A DNA stretch of 64,000 nucleotides from Oleispira antarctica RB-8 (GCA_000967895.1 FO203512.1:434001-498000); one strand, 5' to 3'. Positions 7,668 to 17,389 are shown, counted from the stretch's first letter. The notes: generated by a model from the letters alone, not told the origin. Translations and numbers: made by a program.

Positions 7668-8357
7668 ATGCCTGTGGAAAAAACATTGCACGTTTATCAG
7701 GCCTCCCATGTTTTCTTTGATTTAGACGATTCACTTATCAATAAAGACGCTAGCAGCCTATGGATTAAGTGGCGTGTGCGCTTTGATCGCTGGGCAATCC
7801 TTGAAGCTATTCAGGCTTTGACTTCTTTGTATAGAGCTTATAAAAAAGGAAAAGTCAGTCATTGGCGCTTATCGTATTATTACCGTACGCGCACTAAAGG
7901 CATGAGCTTGAACGAGTACCGTGAGCACATTAAAAATTTCTTTGACCAAAGAGGGCATTTATATATTTATCCACAGGCTGCTTCTTTGCTTTTTGCCTAC
8001 CGACGACAAGGAACTCAGCTAATTCTTATTACGGGTCAAGATGAAGTGATGGCGAAAGCGTATGCGGATGCTCTAGGATTAGATTTTGTTATTGGTAATC
8101 GTTTCAATATAAAAGAAGGAAAAATAATGGGGCTGACCAAGCCTCTTTGTTACGGTGTGGGAAAAGTTGAAATGGCCAAGAAATTTGCAAAGGATCAGGG
8201 TTTTGAACTTTCTGAAGCTGTTTTTTACAGTGATAGCCATGCCGATTTACCCCTTTTGGAGGCCGTAAGGCAGCCTGTGGTTTTGAACCCAAACCCACAG
8301 CTGGCTGAATTGGCTAAACAAAGAGATTGGCCTCGGGTGGATTGGCGTAAGCGCTAG
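7668..8357 (+). CDS. HAD-superfamily hydrolase, subfamily IB (SerB-like phosphatase)
   Basis: A 229-residue phosphatase with all four HAD motifs. Motif I is FFDLDDSL (nucleophile Asp, acid/base Asp), II is LITGQ, III is a Lys in the region GLTKPLCYGVGKVE, and IV is FYSDSHADLPLL. The helical insert between motifs I and II is typical of type C1 caps (SerB-like, subfamily IB). The substrate is not predictable; phosphoserine, phospholipid or 1-acyl-phosphate roles are known in relatives. An in-frame TTG exists at 7662. The ATG at 7668 is chosen because AAGAG is 8 bases before it. It is followed by the trpE leader. Confidence 0.85.
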   Translation: MPVEKTLHVYQASHVFFDLDDSLINKDASSLWIKWRVRFDRWAILEAIQALTSLYRAYKKGKVSHWRLSYYYRTRTKGMSLNEYREHIKNFFDQRGHLYIYPQAASLLFAYRRQGTQLILITGQDEVMAKAYADALGLDFVIGNRFNIKEGKIMGLTKPLCYGVGKVEMAKKFAKDQGFELSEAVFYSDSHADLPLLEAVRQPVVLNPNPQLAELAKQRDWPRVDWRKR

Positions 8358-8422
8358 ACTCAATCCGGCCAACTCGGTATAGTTGAGTTACTTTTAAAAT
8401 TTGATGACTAGGAGCACTTTCG

Positions 8423-8504
8423 TGTCCTTTCAGTACACATGTCCGAATCAACAAGGACATCACTTTTCTAAACGATGGTAATAGTCTAAGAACCGACTCG
8501 GTTC
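8423..8504 (+). promoter_or_regulatory. trpE leader with competing hairpins
   Basis: Between the HAD gene and trpE, TGTCCTT (8423-8429) and ATGTCC (8439-8444) can each pair with the same AAGGACAT block (8453-8460). The two hairpins are therefore mutually exclusive. A third hairpin GAACCG-act-CGGTTC follows at 8490-8504. I see no short ORF with tandem Trp codons, so classical trpL attenuation is not supported. The structure may still be regulatory. Confidence 0.35.
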
Positions 8505-8564
8505 AATGTCGTCTTTAATTTATCTATTTAAACCATCGCATCTGATTGCTTGACGGACTAGGTC

Positions 8565-10049
8565 ATGACTCCTGAACAATTTAATACATTAACGCAGCAA
8601 GGCTATAATCGCATTCCTGTTGCGCGTGAAGTAATGGCGGATCTTGATACGCCACTTTCCACTTATCTTAAGCTCGCTTCTGGGCCTTATTCTTATTTGC
8701 TTGAATCCGTTCAGGGTGGCGAAAAATGGGGTCGATACTCCATGATTGGCCTGCCTTGCTCGGAAGTGATTAAGGTTGAAGGGTTGAGCGTTAGCCATTT
8801 TGTTGAGGGCGAATTGACCTCTCAGCAAACTGTTGAAGATCCGTTGGATTATATCGAACAGCTACAAGCTACATATAAAGTTCCTGTGCTTGAAAATATG
8901 CCCATTTTTGATGGCGGATTAGTCGGCTATTTTGGCTATGATACTGTGCGCTATATTGAAAAACGTTTGCAAGATAGCTGTCCTCCTGATGAGTTAGGTA
9001 CACCTGATATCTTATTAATGGTATCGGAAGAGGTGGTCGTTTTTGATAATCTCAGTGGAAAAATTTATCTAATTGTTTTAGCCAAACCAGAACAAAAGAA
9101 TGCTCTAGAGCATGCGGAAGCGCGTTTAGATGAGCTGCGCATTAAGCTACGCCAGCCGTATCAAGGTAATGTAGGTCAGGCATTGGCAGCCCCTAAAACC
9201 ATTGATGAAAGTGATTTTAAATCGAGTTTTGGTGAGCAAGAATTTCAGCAGTCGGTTGAAGATATTAAAGAATACATTCTTTCAGGCGACATTATGCAGT
9301 GCGTTATTTCACAGCGCATGAAAGTGCCCTTTGCGGGTGATCCCATTCAGATTTATCGTGCATTGCGTACCTTAAATCCTTCGCCTTACATGTACTTCAT
9401 GGACTTGGATGATTTTCATATTGTTGGTTCATCGCCGGAAATTCTAGCGCGCCTCGAAGATGGAGAAGTCACCGTGCGTCCAATCGCGGGAACTCGTCAG
9501 CGAGGAAAAACCCCAGAAGAAGATTTAGCCCTAGAAAAAGAATTACTCTCCGATCCGAAAGAAATTGCTGAACATTTAATGCTGATCGACCTAGGTCGTA
9601 ACGATGCTGGCCGAGTTTCCCAAGTGGGCACCGTGAGAGTCAGTGATCAGATGGTGGTTGAGCGTTATAGCCATGTAATGCACATCGTCTCGAACGTCAC
9701 TGGTAAGGTCAAAGAAGGTATTAGTGCGATGGACGTATTACGTGCGGTTCATCCTGCGGGTACTTTAAGCGGCGCACCCAAAATTCGAGCCATGGAAATA
9801 ATCGATCAAATTGAGTCGGTAAAGCGCGGCGTTTATGGTGGTGCTGTGGGTTACTTAAGCTGGAATGGAAATATGGACACTGCGATTGCGATTCGTACCG
9901 CGGTTATTAAAGACGGTATTTTGAATATTCAAGCAGGTGCAGGTGTGGTGGCTGACTCTGTACCGCGTCTTGAATGGAAAGAAACATTAAATAAAGGCCG
10001 CGCGTTATTCCGCGCTGTGGCGATGGCTGAATCTGGCTTGGACCAATAG
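8565..10049 (+). CDS. trpE: Anthranilate synthase component I
   Basis: 494 residues. It converts chorismate to anthranilate with ammonia supplied by TrpG, the first committed step of tryptophan synthesis. The N-terminal domain has the feedback-site segment YSYLLESV (about residues 43-50), the Trp-binding LLES motif. The C-terminal chorismate-binding domain contains [58 protein letters not shown] and [10 protein letters not shown]. All are complete. It starts a four-gene trpEGDC cluster; trpG follows 12 bases later. The ATG has only a weak GGACTAGG RBS. Confidence 0.98.
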   Translation: MTPEQFNTLTQQGYNRIPVAREVMADLDTPLSTYLKLASGPYSYLLESVQGGEKWGRYSMIGLPCSEVIKVEGLSVSHFVEGELTSQQTVEDPLDYIEQLQATYKVPVLENMPIFDGGLVGYFGYDTVRYIEKRLQDSCPPDELGTPDILLMVSEEVVVFDNLSGKIYLIVLAKPEQKNALEHAEARLDELRIKLRQPYQGNVGQALAAPKTIDESDFKSSFGEQEFQQSVEDIKEYILSGDIMQCVISQRMKVPFAGDPIQIYRALRTLNPSPYMYFMDLDDFHIVGSSPEILARLEDGEVTVRPIAGTRQRGKTPEEDLALEKELLSDPKEIAEHLMLIDLGRNDAGRVSQVGTVRVSDQMVVERYSHVMHIVSNVTGKVKEGISAMDVLRAVHPAGTLSGAPKIRAMEIIDQIESVKRGVYGGAVGYLSWNGNMDTAIAIRTAVIKDGILNIQAGAGVVADSVPRLEWKETLNKGRALFRAVAMAESGLDQ

Positions 10050-10061
10050 GAGGGGTTTACT

Positions 10062-10646
10062 ATGTTACTAATGATTGATAATTATGATTCCTTCACCTAC
10101 AACGTGGTGCAATATTTTGCTGAGCTAGGTGCAGATGTTCAGGTTTACCGAAATGATGAAATTACCATTGAGCAGATTGAGGCATTGAATCCTGATCACT
10201 TGGTGATTTCCCCAGGGCCATGTACGCCGAAAGAAGCAGGCATCTCGGTGGAAGCGATTCGTCACTTTGCGGGTAAGTTGCCAATTTTGGGTATTTGTTT
10301 GGGTCATCAAAGTATTGGCCAAGTATTTGGTGGTGAGATTGTGCGTGCCGGACAGGTAATGCATGGTAAAACCTCTCCTGTTGTTCATGCCGACCAAGGT
10401 GTATTTAAAGGCTTAAATAATCCATTGATCGCAACCCGCTATCATTCACTTGTGATTGATAAAAAGACCTTGCCTGACTGTTTGGAGATTACGTCTTGGA
10501 CAGAGAACCAAGATGGTAGTATGGAAGAGATTATGGGTGTGCGCCATAAAGAGTTAGATATCGAAGGGGTGCAATTCCATCCAGAATCGATATTAACCGA
10601 GCAAGGCCATGAGCTATTAAATAATTTTTTAAAGCGCAGCAAATAG
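10062..10646 (+). CDS. trpG: Anthranilate synthase component II (glutamine amidotransferase)
   Basis: A 194-residue class I glutamine amidotransferase subunit that hydrolyses glutamine and channels ammonia to TrpE. The triad is visible: Cys79 in GICLGHQS, His173 and Glu175 in FHPES. The N-terminal [12 protein letters not shown] is the family signature. A strong RBS (AGGAGG) precedes the ATG, 12 bases after trpE. It may also serve 4-amino-4-deoxychorismate synthase, as in some bacteria with a single amidotransferase, but no pabB is present here to judge. Confidence 0.97.
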   Translation: MLLMIDNYDSFTYNVVQYFAELGADVQVYRNDEITIEQIEALNPDHLVISPGPCTPKEAGISVEAIRHFAGKLPILGICLGHQSIGQVFGGEIVRAGQVMHGKTSPVVHADQGVFKGLNNPLIATRYHSLVIDKKTLPDCLEITSWTENQDGSMEEIMGVRHKELDIEGVQFHPESILTEQGHELLNNFLKRSK

Positions 10647-10678
10647 CTAGCCGCGGTATAGATTTAGGAAAGATCGAG

Positions 10679-11722
10679 ATGAATATTCAACAAGGCTTAG
10701 CGAAGGTCATTGAACGTCAGAACCTGACTACAGAAGAAATGATTTCTGTGATGCGTCAGGTAATGAGTGGTGAAGCAACGCCCGCTCAAATTGGTGGTTT
10801 TTTAGTCGGACTGCGCATGAAAGGCGAGACTATTGATGAAATTACCGGTGCGACGGCGGTGATGCGTGAGCTGTCGTCGGGAGTGAAGGTTGATGATCCT
10901 AATGCTGTCGATACTTGTGGCACAGGCGGCGATGGTTCTAATTTGTTTAATGTTTCTACGGCTTCTGCATTTGTGGTTGCCGCGGCAGGTGGCAAGGTTG
11001 CGAAGCATGGTAATCGCAGCGTATCGTCGACTACGGGCAGTGCTGATGTTTTAGAATTTGCTGGTGTTTCTTTAACACTGACCATGGAGCAAGTTGCTCG
11101 GTGTGTGAATGAAATTGGTGTGGGCTTTATGTTTGCACCTGCGCATCACAGTGCAATGAAGTATGCAATTGGTCCGCGTAAAGAGCTTGCTCAGCGTACT
11201 ATTTTTAATATGTTGGGCCCGCTAACGAATCCTGCTGGGGTTAAAAACCAAGTGATTGGGGTATTTAATGCCGCGTTATGCCGCCCCCTTGCCGAAGTAT
11301 TGCAGCGCTTGGGCAGTGAGCACGTTTTGATTGTTCACTCTGATGATGGCTTGGATGAAATTAGCTTAGCGGCGGAAACGTCAGTGGCTGAATTAAAAGA
11401 TGGCCAGATCACTGAGTATAAATTGAAACCTGAAGAAGTTGGCATCAGCAGCCAAAGCTTGATCGGTTTAACTGTATCCAGTGCTGAACAGAGCTATCTA
11501 TTAATTAAAGATGCATTAGGCAAGCGTGAGACGGAAGCGGGTAATAAGGCCGCAGACATCATTGCGCTTAACTCGGGTGCTGCCATTTATGCTGCCAATA
11601 TTGCATCAAGCTTAGAGCAAGGGGTTGAGATGGCACAAGATGCTATATTTACCGGTTTGGCGCTGGGCAAGTTAAATGAACTGGTGAGTTTCACTCGCTG
11701 CTTCACAGAAGATCAAGCCTAG
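10679..11722 (+). CDS. trpD: Anthranilate phosphoribosyltransferase
   Basis: 347 residues. It transfers phosphoribose from PRPP to anthranilate. The PRPP/Mg-binding motif [17 protein letters not shown] is intact, followed by [18 protein letters not shown] and the anthranilate-site segment [14 protein letters not shown]. The family length is about 340-350. RBS AGGAAAG precedes the start, 32 bases after trpG. The stop codon lies in the loop of a 7-bp hairpin (11713-11738). A repetitive spacer then leads to trpC. Confidence 0.97.
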   Translation: MNIQQGLAKVIERQNLTTEEMISVMRQVMSGEATPAQIGGFLVGLRMKGETIDEITGATAVMRELSSGVKVDDPNAVDTCGTGGDGSNLFNVSTASAFVVAAAGGKVAKHGNRSVSSTTGSADVLEFAGVSLTLTMEQVARCVNEIGVGFMFAPAHHSAMKYAIGPRKELAQRTIFNMLGPLTNPAGVKNQVIGVFNAALCRPLAEVLQRLGSEHVLIVHSDDGLDEISLAAETSVAELKDGQITEYKLKPEEVGISSQSLIGLTVSSAEQSYLLIKDALGKRETEAGNKAADIIALNSGAAIYAANIASSLEQGVEMAQDAIFTGLALGKLNELVSFTRCFTEDQA

Positions 11723-11738
11723 TCAGTCACGGGCTTGA
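11713..11738 (+). repeat. Hairpin enclosing the trpD stop codon
   Basis: TCAAGCC and GGCTTGA, perfect 7-base arms, flank a 12-base loop that contains the trpD TAG stop. There is no T-run, so it is not an intrinsic terminator. Confidence 0.55.
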
Positions 11739-11778
11739 TAAAGCAGATTTAGCCACCTCGATTTATTATAAATTATTG

Positions 11779-11838
11779 AGAGAAAGTACTGAATATAGTA
11801 CTAGAGAAGGTACTGGAAAAAGTACAGAGACAGGCACA
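11779..11838 (+). repeat. Five degenerate 12-bp tandem repeats between trpD and trpC
   Basis: The element AGTACT or GGTACT recurs at 11785, 11797 and 11809, then AGTACA at 11821 and GGCACA at 11833. The spacing is exactly 12 bases each time. The repeat is in frame with trpC, with no stop between. If translated from the TTG at 11776 it would add repeated tetrapeptides ([20 protein letters not shown]). The normal trpC start is at 11851, after an AGGAAAA RBS. Confidence 0.75.
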
Positions 11839-11850
11839 GGAAAACGATTG

Positions 11851-12645
11851 ATGAATACCCCTACAATTTTAAAGAAAATCCTTGATACCAAGGTGATTGA
11901 AGTTCAACAGCGTAGCGCCGAAGTCTCTTTAGCTAATATGAAAGCCCGTGCTTTTGATCAGCCAGAAGCACGTGGTTTTTATAAAGCTATGAAAACCAAG
12001 GTCGCTGCGGGTTTGCCGGCGGTAATTGCGGAAATTAAAAAAGCTTCTCCAAGTAAAGGTGTCTTTCGTGAAGATTTCAATCCTGCGCGGATTGCTGAGT
12101 CTTATGAAAAAGCCGGCGCTGCTTGCTTGTCGATTTTAACCGATAAAGATTATTTTCAAGGCAGTGAGGCATTTTTGCAGCAAGGGCGTAATGCTTGTTC
12201 GATTCCAGTTATTCGTAAAGATTTTTTAATCGACCCTTATCAGGTTTTTGAAGCGAAAGTGATTAATGCTGATTGTATTTTACTGATCGTTTCAGCGTTA
12301 AGTGACATGCAACTGCAAGACCTGGCAGGTTTAGCCACAGAGCTAGGCATGGATGTATTGGTTGAAGTGCATGATGAACAAGAGCTGCATTCAGCGCTGA
12401 AGCTGGATACGCCTTTGGTCGGTATTAATAACCGCAACCTGCATACTTTTGAAGTTAGTTTAGAAAATACCTACGCATTGTTGGATCAAATTCCGGCAGA
12501 TCGTATGGTGATTACAGAAAGCGGTATTTTAGGCCGTGATGATGTGGCTGCAATGCGTGCGAAGCAGGTAAATGCGTTTTTAGTGGGTGAAGCTTTTATG
12601 CGTGCTGAATTTCCTGGGGATAAGCTAGCAGAGTTATTTTTCTAA
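11851..12645 (+). CDS. trpC: Indole-3-glycerol-phosphate synthase
   Basis: 264 residues. It ring-closes CdRP to indole-3-glycerol phosphate. Landmarks of the TIM barrel are [15 protein letters not shown] (catalytic Lys), [56 protein letters not shown] and ESGI near the C-terminus with FLVGEAFM. It is monofunctional, with no TrpF fusion. The start was chosen at [11 protein letters not shown] because AGGAAAA lies 10 bases upstream and it matches the family N-terminus. A longer frame reading into the upstream tandem repeats is open from a TTG at 11776. It ends the trpEGDC cluster. Confidence 0.95.
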   Translation: MNTPTILKKILDTKVIEVQQRSAEVSLANMKARAFDQPEARGFYKAMKTKVAAGLPAVIAEIKKASPSKGVFREDFNPARIAESYEKAGAACLSILTDKDYFQGSEAFLQQGRNACSIPVIRKDFLIDPYQVFEAKVINADCILLIVSALSDMQLQDLAGLATELGMDVLVEVHDEQELHSALKLDTPLVGINNRNLHTFEVSLENTYALLDQIPADRMVITESGILGRDDVAAMRAKQVNAFLVGEAFMRAEFPGDKLAELFF

Positions 12646-12655
12646 ATTCGAATGG

Positions 12656-12706
12656 CAGACACAAAAAAAGCAGGCTTCAAATTGAAGTCTGCTTTTTTTG
12701 TGTCTG
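12656..12706. terminator. Strong bidirectional terminator between trpC and the HD-GYP gene
   Basis: A near-perfect stem of about 24 bp spans A-run, GC core (GCAGGCTTCAA / TTGAAGTCTGC) and T-run on both strands. It separates convergent transcripts. Confidence 0.95.
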
Positions 12707-12723
12707 CGGTATGACGGGTAGTC

Positions 12724-14289
12724 TTAGTAGTTATCAGGGAATTTAGCTCGAATCGCGACTAACGCGTCAATATTTTCTTCAAATAAATCGACCAGCTTAG
12801 GTTCAAACTGTTCGCCACGTTCTTCTTTGATGATAGTGATGATTTTTTCAATCGGCCATGCATCTTTGTAGCAACGCTTACTCCCTAGGGCATCAAACAC
12901 ATCAGCAAGTGCGGTAATGCGTCCAGCGATATGAATCTCTTCACCTTTTAGGCCTCTAGGGTAGCCATTGCCATTCCATTTTTCATGATGCTGTCCCGCA
13001 ATAATAGAACCAAGTTGTAAAATTCGTTTGTCTGATTTAGCCAGAATTTCTTCACCGATCATGGCGTGTGTTTGCATGATCTTCCATTCTTCTGGAGTAT
13101 GTTTTCCGGGTTTATTTAGAATGCTATCGGGAATGCCGACTTTTCCAACATCATGTAAAGGCGATGCTAGCTTAATTAATTCAGCCTCTTGCTCTGATAG
13201 ACCATAAGCACTGGCCAGTAATTGAGATATTTGAGCAACACGTTTTACATGGGCTCCTGTCTCTTTAGAGCGCTGTTCTACCGCCTCGCCTAGCATGTAA
13301 ACCAGCTCTTTTTGCGTCTCTTGTATGTCATCGCGCATTAACAAATTTTCATAAGTTACTGCAACGTTAGCGGCATAGATTTCTAATAGCTGCTTGTCTA
13401 GTTCACTGAGTTCGTGGTGAAAGGTGACATAAAGTAGGCTCTCACTGCCTTTTTGGGTCGAAAAATAGCCAATGTAATAGTCTTCATGGTAGTGAGATTT
13501 ATGATCGGCTAGAACCTCTCTAAAGCCTTTTTGTACTTGCTCTGGTAGTTCTTCAAGGCTAGTAACGGTATGGCTCGTTTCCATATCGCCGGTTGCTGCG
13601 AGAATTCTGAAAGTGCGTGTTTCTATATTCAGTTGAGTATCATGGGTAATGGATGAACAATACAAAGCACTTTGCTCGAGCCCTAATAGGTTTGTTATTT
13701 GAGATAAAACGGCGCTGGCAAACTTGGTGAGCGTGCCTGAACTAAAGACTTCTGTGGACGCTTTAATGACACCTTCAAGCCCTTTGCGATTCTGATTGAG
13801 TGTGCAAATATCGCGATAGCTACGCAATGTTGCATACAATAGGGTGTTGAGTTTTGTGGTTGTTAGCTCTGTTTTATCTTTGTAGTCATTAATATCGTAG
13901 TTACGTATGACTTCACTTTCAGGTGCTTGGCCAGGCTGGCCGGTTCGGAGTACAAGGCGAGTATAGCGATTTTTCAGATCTTCACGAATATAGCGAGCGA
14001 CTTCCAAGCCTGCGTGTTCATCTTCCATCACCACATCGAGCATTGCGAGAGCAATGTCATCGCGCGATGACATAATGTCTTTTGCTTCTTGACCGCTGTA
14101 TGCACTAATTAACTCAAGCTTTAAACCATCAAATGAGAAGTTATGCAGAACCATTTGTGTCACTTTATGCACGTCTGGTTCATCATCAGCGATCAGGACT
14201 TTCCATGTCTGATCTGCAATTAATGGTAATTGTTCATCATCGCCACCAAGCAAGTGCTCGTCGTCGTTGAATAAAGCTTGGTCGCTCAT
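12724..14289 (-). CDS. Response regulator with DUF3369 and HD-GYP phosphodiesterase domain
   Basis: 521 residues. The N-terminal receiver-like domain (about 28-150, VLIADDEPDVHKV ... AMLDVVMEDEHAG) carries the acidic pocket and phospho-Asp. A DUF3369 (GAF-like) region follows (about 170-320), then a C-terminal HD-GYP domain (about 325-510). The HD-GYP residues are LHDVGKVGIPD and QHHEKWNGNGYPRGL, with IAGRITALADVFDAL. The last Asp of the usual HHExxDGxGYP is Asn here (HHEKWNGNGYP). It probably hydrolyses cyclic-di-GMP in response to an unlinked kinase. It sits beside crp/vfr but has its own start. No ATG alternatives compete. Confidence 0.92.
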   Translation of the reverse strand: MSDQALFNDDEHLLGGDDEQLPLIADQTWKVLIADDEPDVHKVTQMVLHNFSFDGLKLELISAYSGQEAKDIMSSRDDIALAMLDVVMEDEHAGLEVARYIREDLKNRYTRLVLRTGQPGQAPESEVIRNYDINDYKDKTELTTTKLNTLLYATLRSYRDICTLNQNRKGLEGVIKASTEVFSSGTLTKFASAVLSQITNLLGLEQSALYCSSITHDTQLNIETRTFRILAATGDMETSHTVTSLEELPEQVQKGFREVLADHKSHYHEDYYIGYFSTQKGSESLLYVTFHHELSELDKQLLEIYAANVAVTYENLLMRDDIQETQKELVYMLGEAVEQRSKETGAHVKRVAQISQLLASAYGLSEQEAELIKLASPLHDVGKVGIPDSILNKPGKHTPEEWKIMQTHAMIGEEILAKSDKRILQLGSIIAGQHHEKWNGNGYPRGLKGEEIHIAGRITALADVFDALGSKRCYKDAWPIEKIITIIKEERGEQFEPKLVDLFEENIDALVAIRAKFPDNY

Positions 14290-14361
14290 ACAGTCTTTGC
14301 TCCGATAATCTAATTCAAGTTTAGAGCAAGGTTGAGAATTCTGCCTGTGTTTTTTTAATTG

Positions 14362-15030
14362 TTAGCTATTTCTACGTGGTAAAGTGGCTGCGCGGCGAGT
14401 GCCATGGACAACCATGGTTTTTCCTGCAACATCGACCAGGCCTTGCTCTTCAAGTGCTTTTAGTACTCGTCCTACCATTTCACGAGAACAACCAACAATA
14501 CGGCCGATTTCTTGGCGAGTGATTTTAATTTGCATGCCATCGGGGTGGGTCATTGCATCAGGTTCTTGTGACAGTTCTAATAAGGTGCGTGCGACTCGAC
14601 CGGTTACGTCTAAGAATGCTAAATCACCGGCTTTGCGCGTGGTATTACGCAAGCGTAAAGACATTTGCTCAAAGATGGTATAAAGCAAGCGTGGGTCGTC
14701 TTTTACCAGTTCGAGGAATTTGATATAGCTAATCTCAGCAACTTCGCAATCTGCTTTTGCTTTGACCCAGGCGGTACGTGCTTTAGCTTCCACATCGAAT
14801 AGACCCATTTCTCCAAAGAAATCGCCTTCATTAAGGTAGGCCATGATCATTTCTCGCCCGTCATCATCTTCAATAATGACAGTAACGGAACCTTTAACGA
14901 GTAAAAATAAAGAGTCGCTTTGGTCGCCTGCATAAATGAGAGTACTGCGAGCAGGATAACGGCGTCGGTGAGCATGTTCTAAAAAGATCTCGATGTACTC
15001 AGCTTTAGTACTCGTTCCATAAAGACTCAT
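14362..15030 (-). CDS. vfr: cAMP receptor protein, Crp/Vfr type global regulator
   Basis: 222 residues. The N-terminal cyclic-nucleotide domain keeps the cAMP phosphate-binding cassette FFGEMGLFD ... [19 protein letters not shown], with the Arg and Ser/Thr contact positions. The long dimer helix follows, and the C-terminal winged [31 protein letters not shown] has the CRP-like recognition helix. It activates or represses promoters carrying TGTGA-N6-TCACA sites when bound by cAMP. The divergent neighbour is an OsmC protein, the same pairing as crp/yhfA in E. coli, which supports orthology. The symbol crp would be equally defensible. Confidence 0.93.
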   Translation of the reverse strand: MSLYGTSTKAEYIEIFLEHAHRRRYPARSTLIYAGDQSDSLFLLVKGSVTVIIEDDDGREMIMAYLNEGDFFGEMGLFDVEAKARTAWVKAKADCEVAEISYIKFLELVKDDPRLLYTIFEQMSLRLRNTTRKAGDLAFLDVTGRVARTLLELSQEPDAMTHPDGMQIKITRQEIGRIVGCSREMVGRVLKALEEQGLVDVAGKTMVVHGTRRAATLPRRNS

Positions 15031-15101
15031 AAATCAGTTATCCATTCACGGTAATGAGAGCAAAAATGCCCGTTAAAAATAATAATGCAGTGTTAATTAA
15101 T

Positions 15102-15116
15102 ATGTGCAATGCACAT
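15102..15116. promoter_or_regulatory. Palindrome in the crp/vfr-osmC intergenic region
   Basis: ATGTGC-AAT-GCACAT, a 15-base dyad about 70 bases upstream of vfr. The half-site spacing is too short for a standard CRP box (TGTGA-N6-TCACA), so it may bind another factor. Confidence 0.4.
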
Positions 15117-15259
15117 GGTGCAGCAGCAGGAATCGATACACCAGCACTATTCTATCAAATTGGTTTAATACTTCGAGTAAATAGGTCTCAGAATGAGCGT
15201 TGATATTATTCTATCGACCTTTGCTATGGTAACCTTGCGCCATTCTATGGAGAAATTTA

Positions 15260-15682
15260 ATGAAAGCGACAATTAAATGGGGCGGCGACGTCAAGTTCAT
15301 TGGTGAGTCTGGCACTGGTCATACGGTAATTATGGACGGTCCTGAAGATCATGGTGGTAAAAATCAGGGTGTACGCCCAATGGAATTACTATTATTAGGC
15401 TTGGGCGGCTGTACTAGTTTTGATGTGATGAGTATTTTAAAGAAGCAACGTCAAGATATCGTAGATTGCGTCGCTGAGATTGAAGCGGAGCGTGCCGATG
15501 CAGTGCCTTCAGTATTCACTAAGATTCATATTCACTTTAAAGTGCAGGGTCGTAAACTGCGAGAAGTGGCCGTTGAAAAAGCAGTGGCGTTATCCGCAGA
15601 GAAATACTGTTCAGCGTCTATTATGCTGGAAAAAGGCGGAGTAGAAATTACGCACAGCTTTGAAGTCGAATCTGTAGAGTAA
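15260..15682 (+). CDS. OsmC/Ohr-family peroxiredoxin-like protein (YhfA type)
   Basis: 140 residues. The two conserved cysteines of the OsmC family are present, in LGLGGCTSFDVMSIL (helix) and EKYCSASIML. They form the thiol pair used for organic-peroxide reduction. The MKATIKWGGDVKFIGESGTGH start and PMELLLLGLGGC are typical of the YhfA subgroup encoded next to crp. The protein is cytoplasmic. RBS TGGAG precedes the ATG. Its physiological substrate is not established for this subgroup. Confidence 0.9.
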   Translation: MKATIKWGGDVKFIGESGTGHTVIMDGPEDHGGKNQGVRPMELLLLGLGGCTSFDVMSILKKQRQDIVDCVAEIEAERADAVPSVFTKIHIHFKVQGRKLREVAVEKAVALSAEKYCSASIMLEKGGVEITHSFEVESVE

Positions 15683-15714
15683 ATTCTATCTTTTTGTGTA
15701 TTTTCAGTACAAAC

Positions 15715-15753
15715 AAAAATGCCCCTATTGATTACTCAGCAGGGGCATTTTTT
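15715..15753. terminator. Bidirectional terminator between osmC and ilvC
   Basis: AAAAATGCCCCT / AGGGGCATTTTTTT with a 14-base loop. A- and T-runs on both sides suit the convergent genes. Confidence 0.9.
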
Positions 15754-15787
15754 TATGAGGCTGAAATAATTCAACCTCAAAGAGACG

Positions 15788-15813
15788 TTCTAACTAATCG
15801 ATATTAGTTAGAA
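15788..15813 (-). repeat. 11-bp perfect hairpin containing the ilvC stop codon
   Basis: TTCTAACTAAT-cgat-ATTAGTTAGAA. The TAA stop of ilvC (15804-15806) lies inside one arm. A second smaller hairpin (TGAGG..TGAA / TTCA..CCTCA, 15757-15780) follows before the terminator. Confidence 0.75.
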
Positions 15814-17294
15814 GCTTCAACGATACGCTTCATGTCAGTCATGTAGCCACGTAGCTCTTCACCAACATATTCAACTGGGTGATTACGGATTTCGTCGTTA
15901 ACTTCAACTAGGCGAGCGTTATCAACAGACGTTGAAGTTAGGTTCAAACCTTTACCAATCACTTCAGTCGTAATGTTTGGCATGAACTTTTCTGCCAACA
16001 GAGGGATTGCTGCGTGAGCAAACAAGTAGCAACCGTATTCAGCCGTATCAGAAATCACAACGTTCATTTCGTAAAGCTTCTTACGAGCGATGGTATTAGC
16101 GATTAATGGAGTTTCATGTAGAGACTCGTAATATGCTGATTCTTCAACGATGCCAGACTCAACCATAGATTCGAATGCAAGCTCAACGCCGGCTTTAACC
16201 ATAGCAACAAGCATGATGCCTTTATCGAAGAACTCTTGCTCGTCGATTACTGCGTCAGTTGGAGCTGCTTTTTCGAAGCCAGTTTCAGCTGTTTCTTCAC
16301 GCCATTTAAGTAGGTTAACGTCATCGTTAGCCCAATCTTCCATCATAGTCTTAGAGAAGTGACCGGTGATGATGTCGTCTTGATGCTTGCGGAACAAAGG
16401 ACGCATAAGGTCTTTAAGTTCTTCAGCCATATCAAACGCAACGATTTTAGCTGGGTTAGCTAGACGATCCATCATGTTAGTGATGCCGCCAATCTTCAAT
16501 GCTTCAGTAACAGTTTCCCAACCGAATTGAATCAATTTAGCTGCGTATGGGCCGTCGATGCCGTCAGCAACCATTTTTTCATAGCCCAAGATAGCGCCAG
16601 TCTGCAACATACCACAAAGGATAGTTTGCTCACCCATAAGGTCAGACTTAACTTCAGCAACGAAAGAAGATTCAAGACAACCAGCACGGTCACCACCAGT
16701 AGCGGAAGCGTAGGCTTTAGCAAGATCCCAGCCTTCACCACGAGGATCGTTTTCTGGGTGAACAGCAAGAAGAGTCGGAACACCGAATCCACGCTTATAT
16801 TCTTCACGTACTTCAGAGCCAGGGCACTTAGGAGCAACCATGATTACAGTGATATCTTCACGAATCTTCATGCCTTCTTCAACCACGTTAAAACCGTGAG
16901 AGTAAGCAAGAGTAGAGTTCTTCTTCATCAAAGGCATAATTGCAGTAACAACTGCAGTGTGCTGCTTATCAGGAGTAAGGTTAAGTACTAGGTCAGCTTG
17001 AGGGATCAAGTCTTCATAAGTACCAACAACAAAACCGTTTTCAGACGCGTTTACGAAAGAAGCACGCTTCTCGGCGATTGCGGCTGCACGTAGCGTATAA
17101 GAAATGTCTAAACCAGAATCGCGCATGTTCAAACCTTGGTTAAGGCCCTGAGCACCACAACCAACGATTACGATTTTTTTGCCTTTAAGCGCTTCACAAC
17201 CATCAGCGAATTCACTGCGGTTCATGAAACGACAACGACCAAGTTGATCAAGCTGTTCACGTAAGTTTAACGTGTTGAAATAGTTGTTAGACAT
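15804..17294 (-). CDS. ilvC: Ketol-acid reductoisomerase, class II (long form)
   Basis: 496 residues. This is the NADPH- and Mg-dependent isomeroreductase of valine/isoleucine synthesis. The length and N-terminus ([17 protein letters not shown]) identify the E. coli-type class II enzyme, not the 330-residue class I form. The Rossmann motif [22 protein letters not shown] and the acidic metal-binding segments in the duplicated C-terminal domain (for example [20 protein letters not shown]) are present. The ATG at 17294 was preferred over an in-frame TTG at 17306 because GGAGAG is 6-11 bases before it. It is divergent from ilvY, its expected activator. Confidence 0.97.
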   Translation of the reverse strand: MSNNYFNTLNLREQLDQLGRCRFMNRSEFADGCEALKGKKIVIVGCGAQGLNQGLNMRDSGLDISYTLRAAAIAEKRASFVNASENGFVVGTYEDLIPQADLVLNLTPDKQHTAVVTAIMPLMKKNSTLAYSHGFNVVEEGMKIREDITVIMVAPKCPGSEVREEYKRGFGVPTLLAVHPENDPRGEGWDLAKAYASATGGDRAGCLESSFVAEVKSDLMGEQTILCGMLQTGAILGYEKMVADGIDGPYAAKLIQFGWETVTEALKIGGITNMMDRLANPAKIVAFDMAEELKDLMRPLFRKHQDDIITGHFSKTMMEDWANDDVNLLKWREETAETGFEKAAPTDAVIDEQEFFDKGIMLVAMVKAGVELAFESMVESGIVEESAYYESLHETPLIANTIARKKLYEMNVVISDTAEYGCYLFAHAAIPLLAEKFMPNITTEVIGKGLNLTSTSVDNARLVEVNDEIRNHPVEYVGEELRGYMTDMKRIVEASN

Positions 17295-17389
17295 GGGTCT
17301 CTCCAATCTATAAGTATTAATAGGAATTTGTGCGAATGGTTCATTCGATGGCGTGCATTCTAGGCGAAGTTTCTCGTTGCGTAAAATGC

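Noticed and set aside
8358-8564. trpL attenuator peptide
   Set aside because: No short ORF with tandem Trp (TGG) codons was found in the leader.
11776-11850. Extended TrpC start at TTG 11776
   Set aside because: No good RBS precedes the TTG and the added residues are repetitive. MNTPT at 11851 has a proper RBS and matches the family N-terminus. The repeat itself is reported separately.
15102-15116. CRP box reading of the ATGTGC-AAT-GCACAT palindrome
   Set aside because: The half-site spacing is 3 rather than the 6 between TGTGA and TCACA, so a standard CRP site is not supported.
16527-16991. 154-residue ORF antisense to ilvC
   Set aside because: It is a shadow of the strongly conserved ilvC frame, with no family similarity and no RBS.
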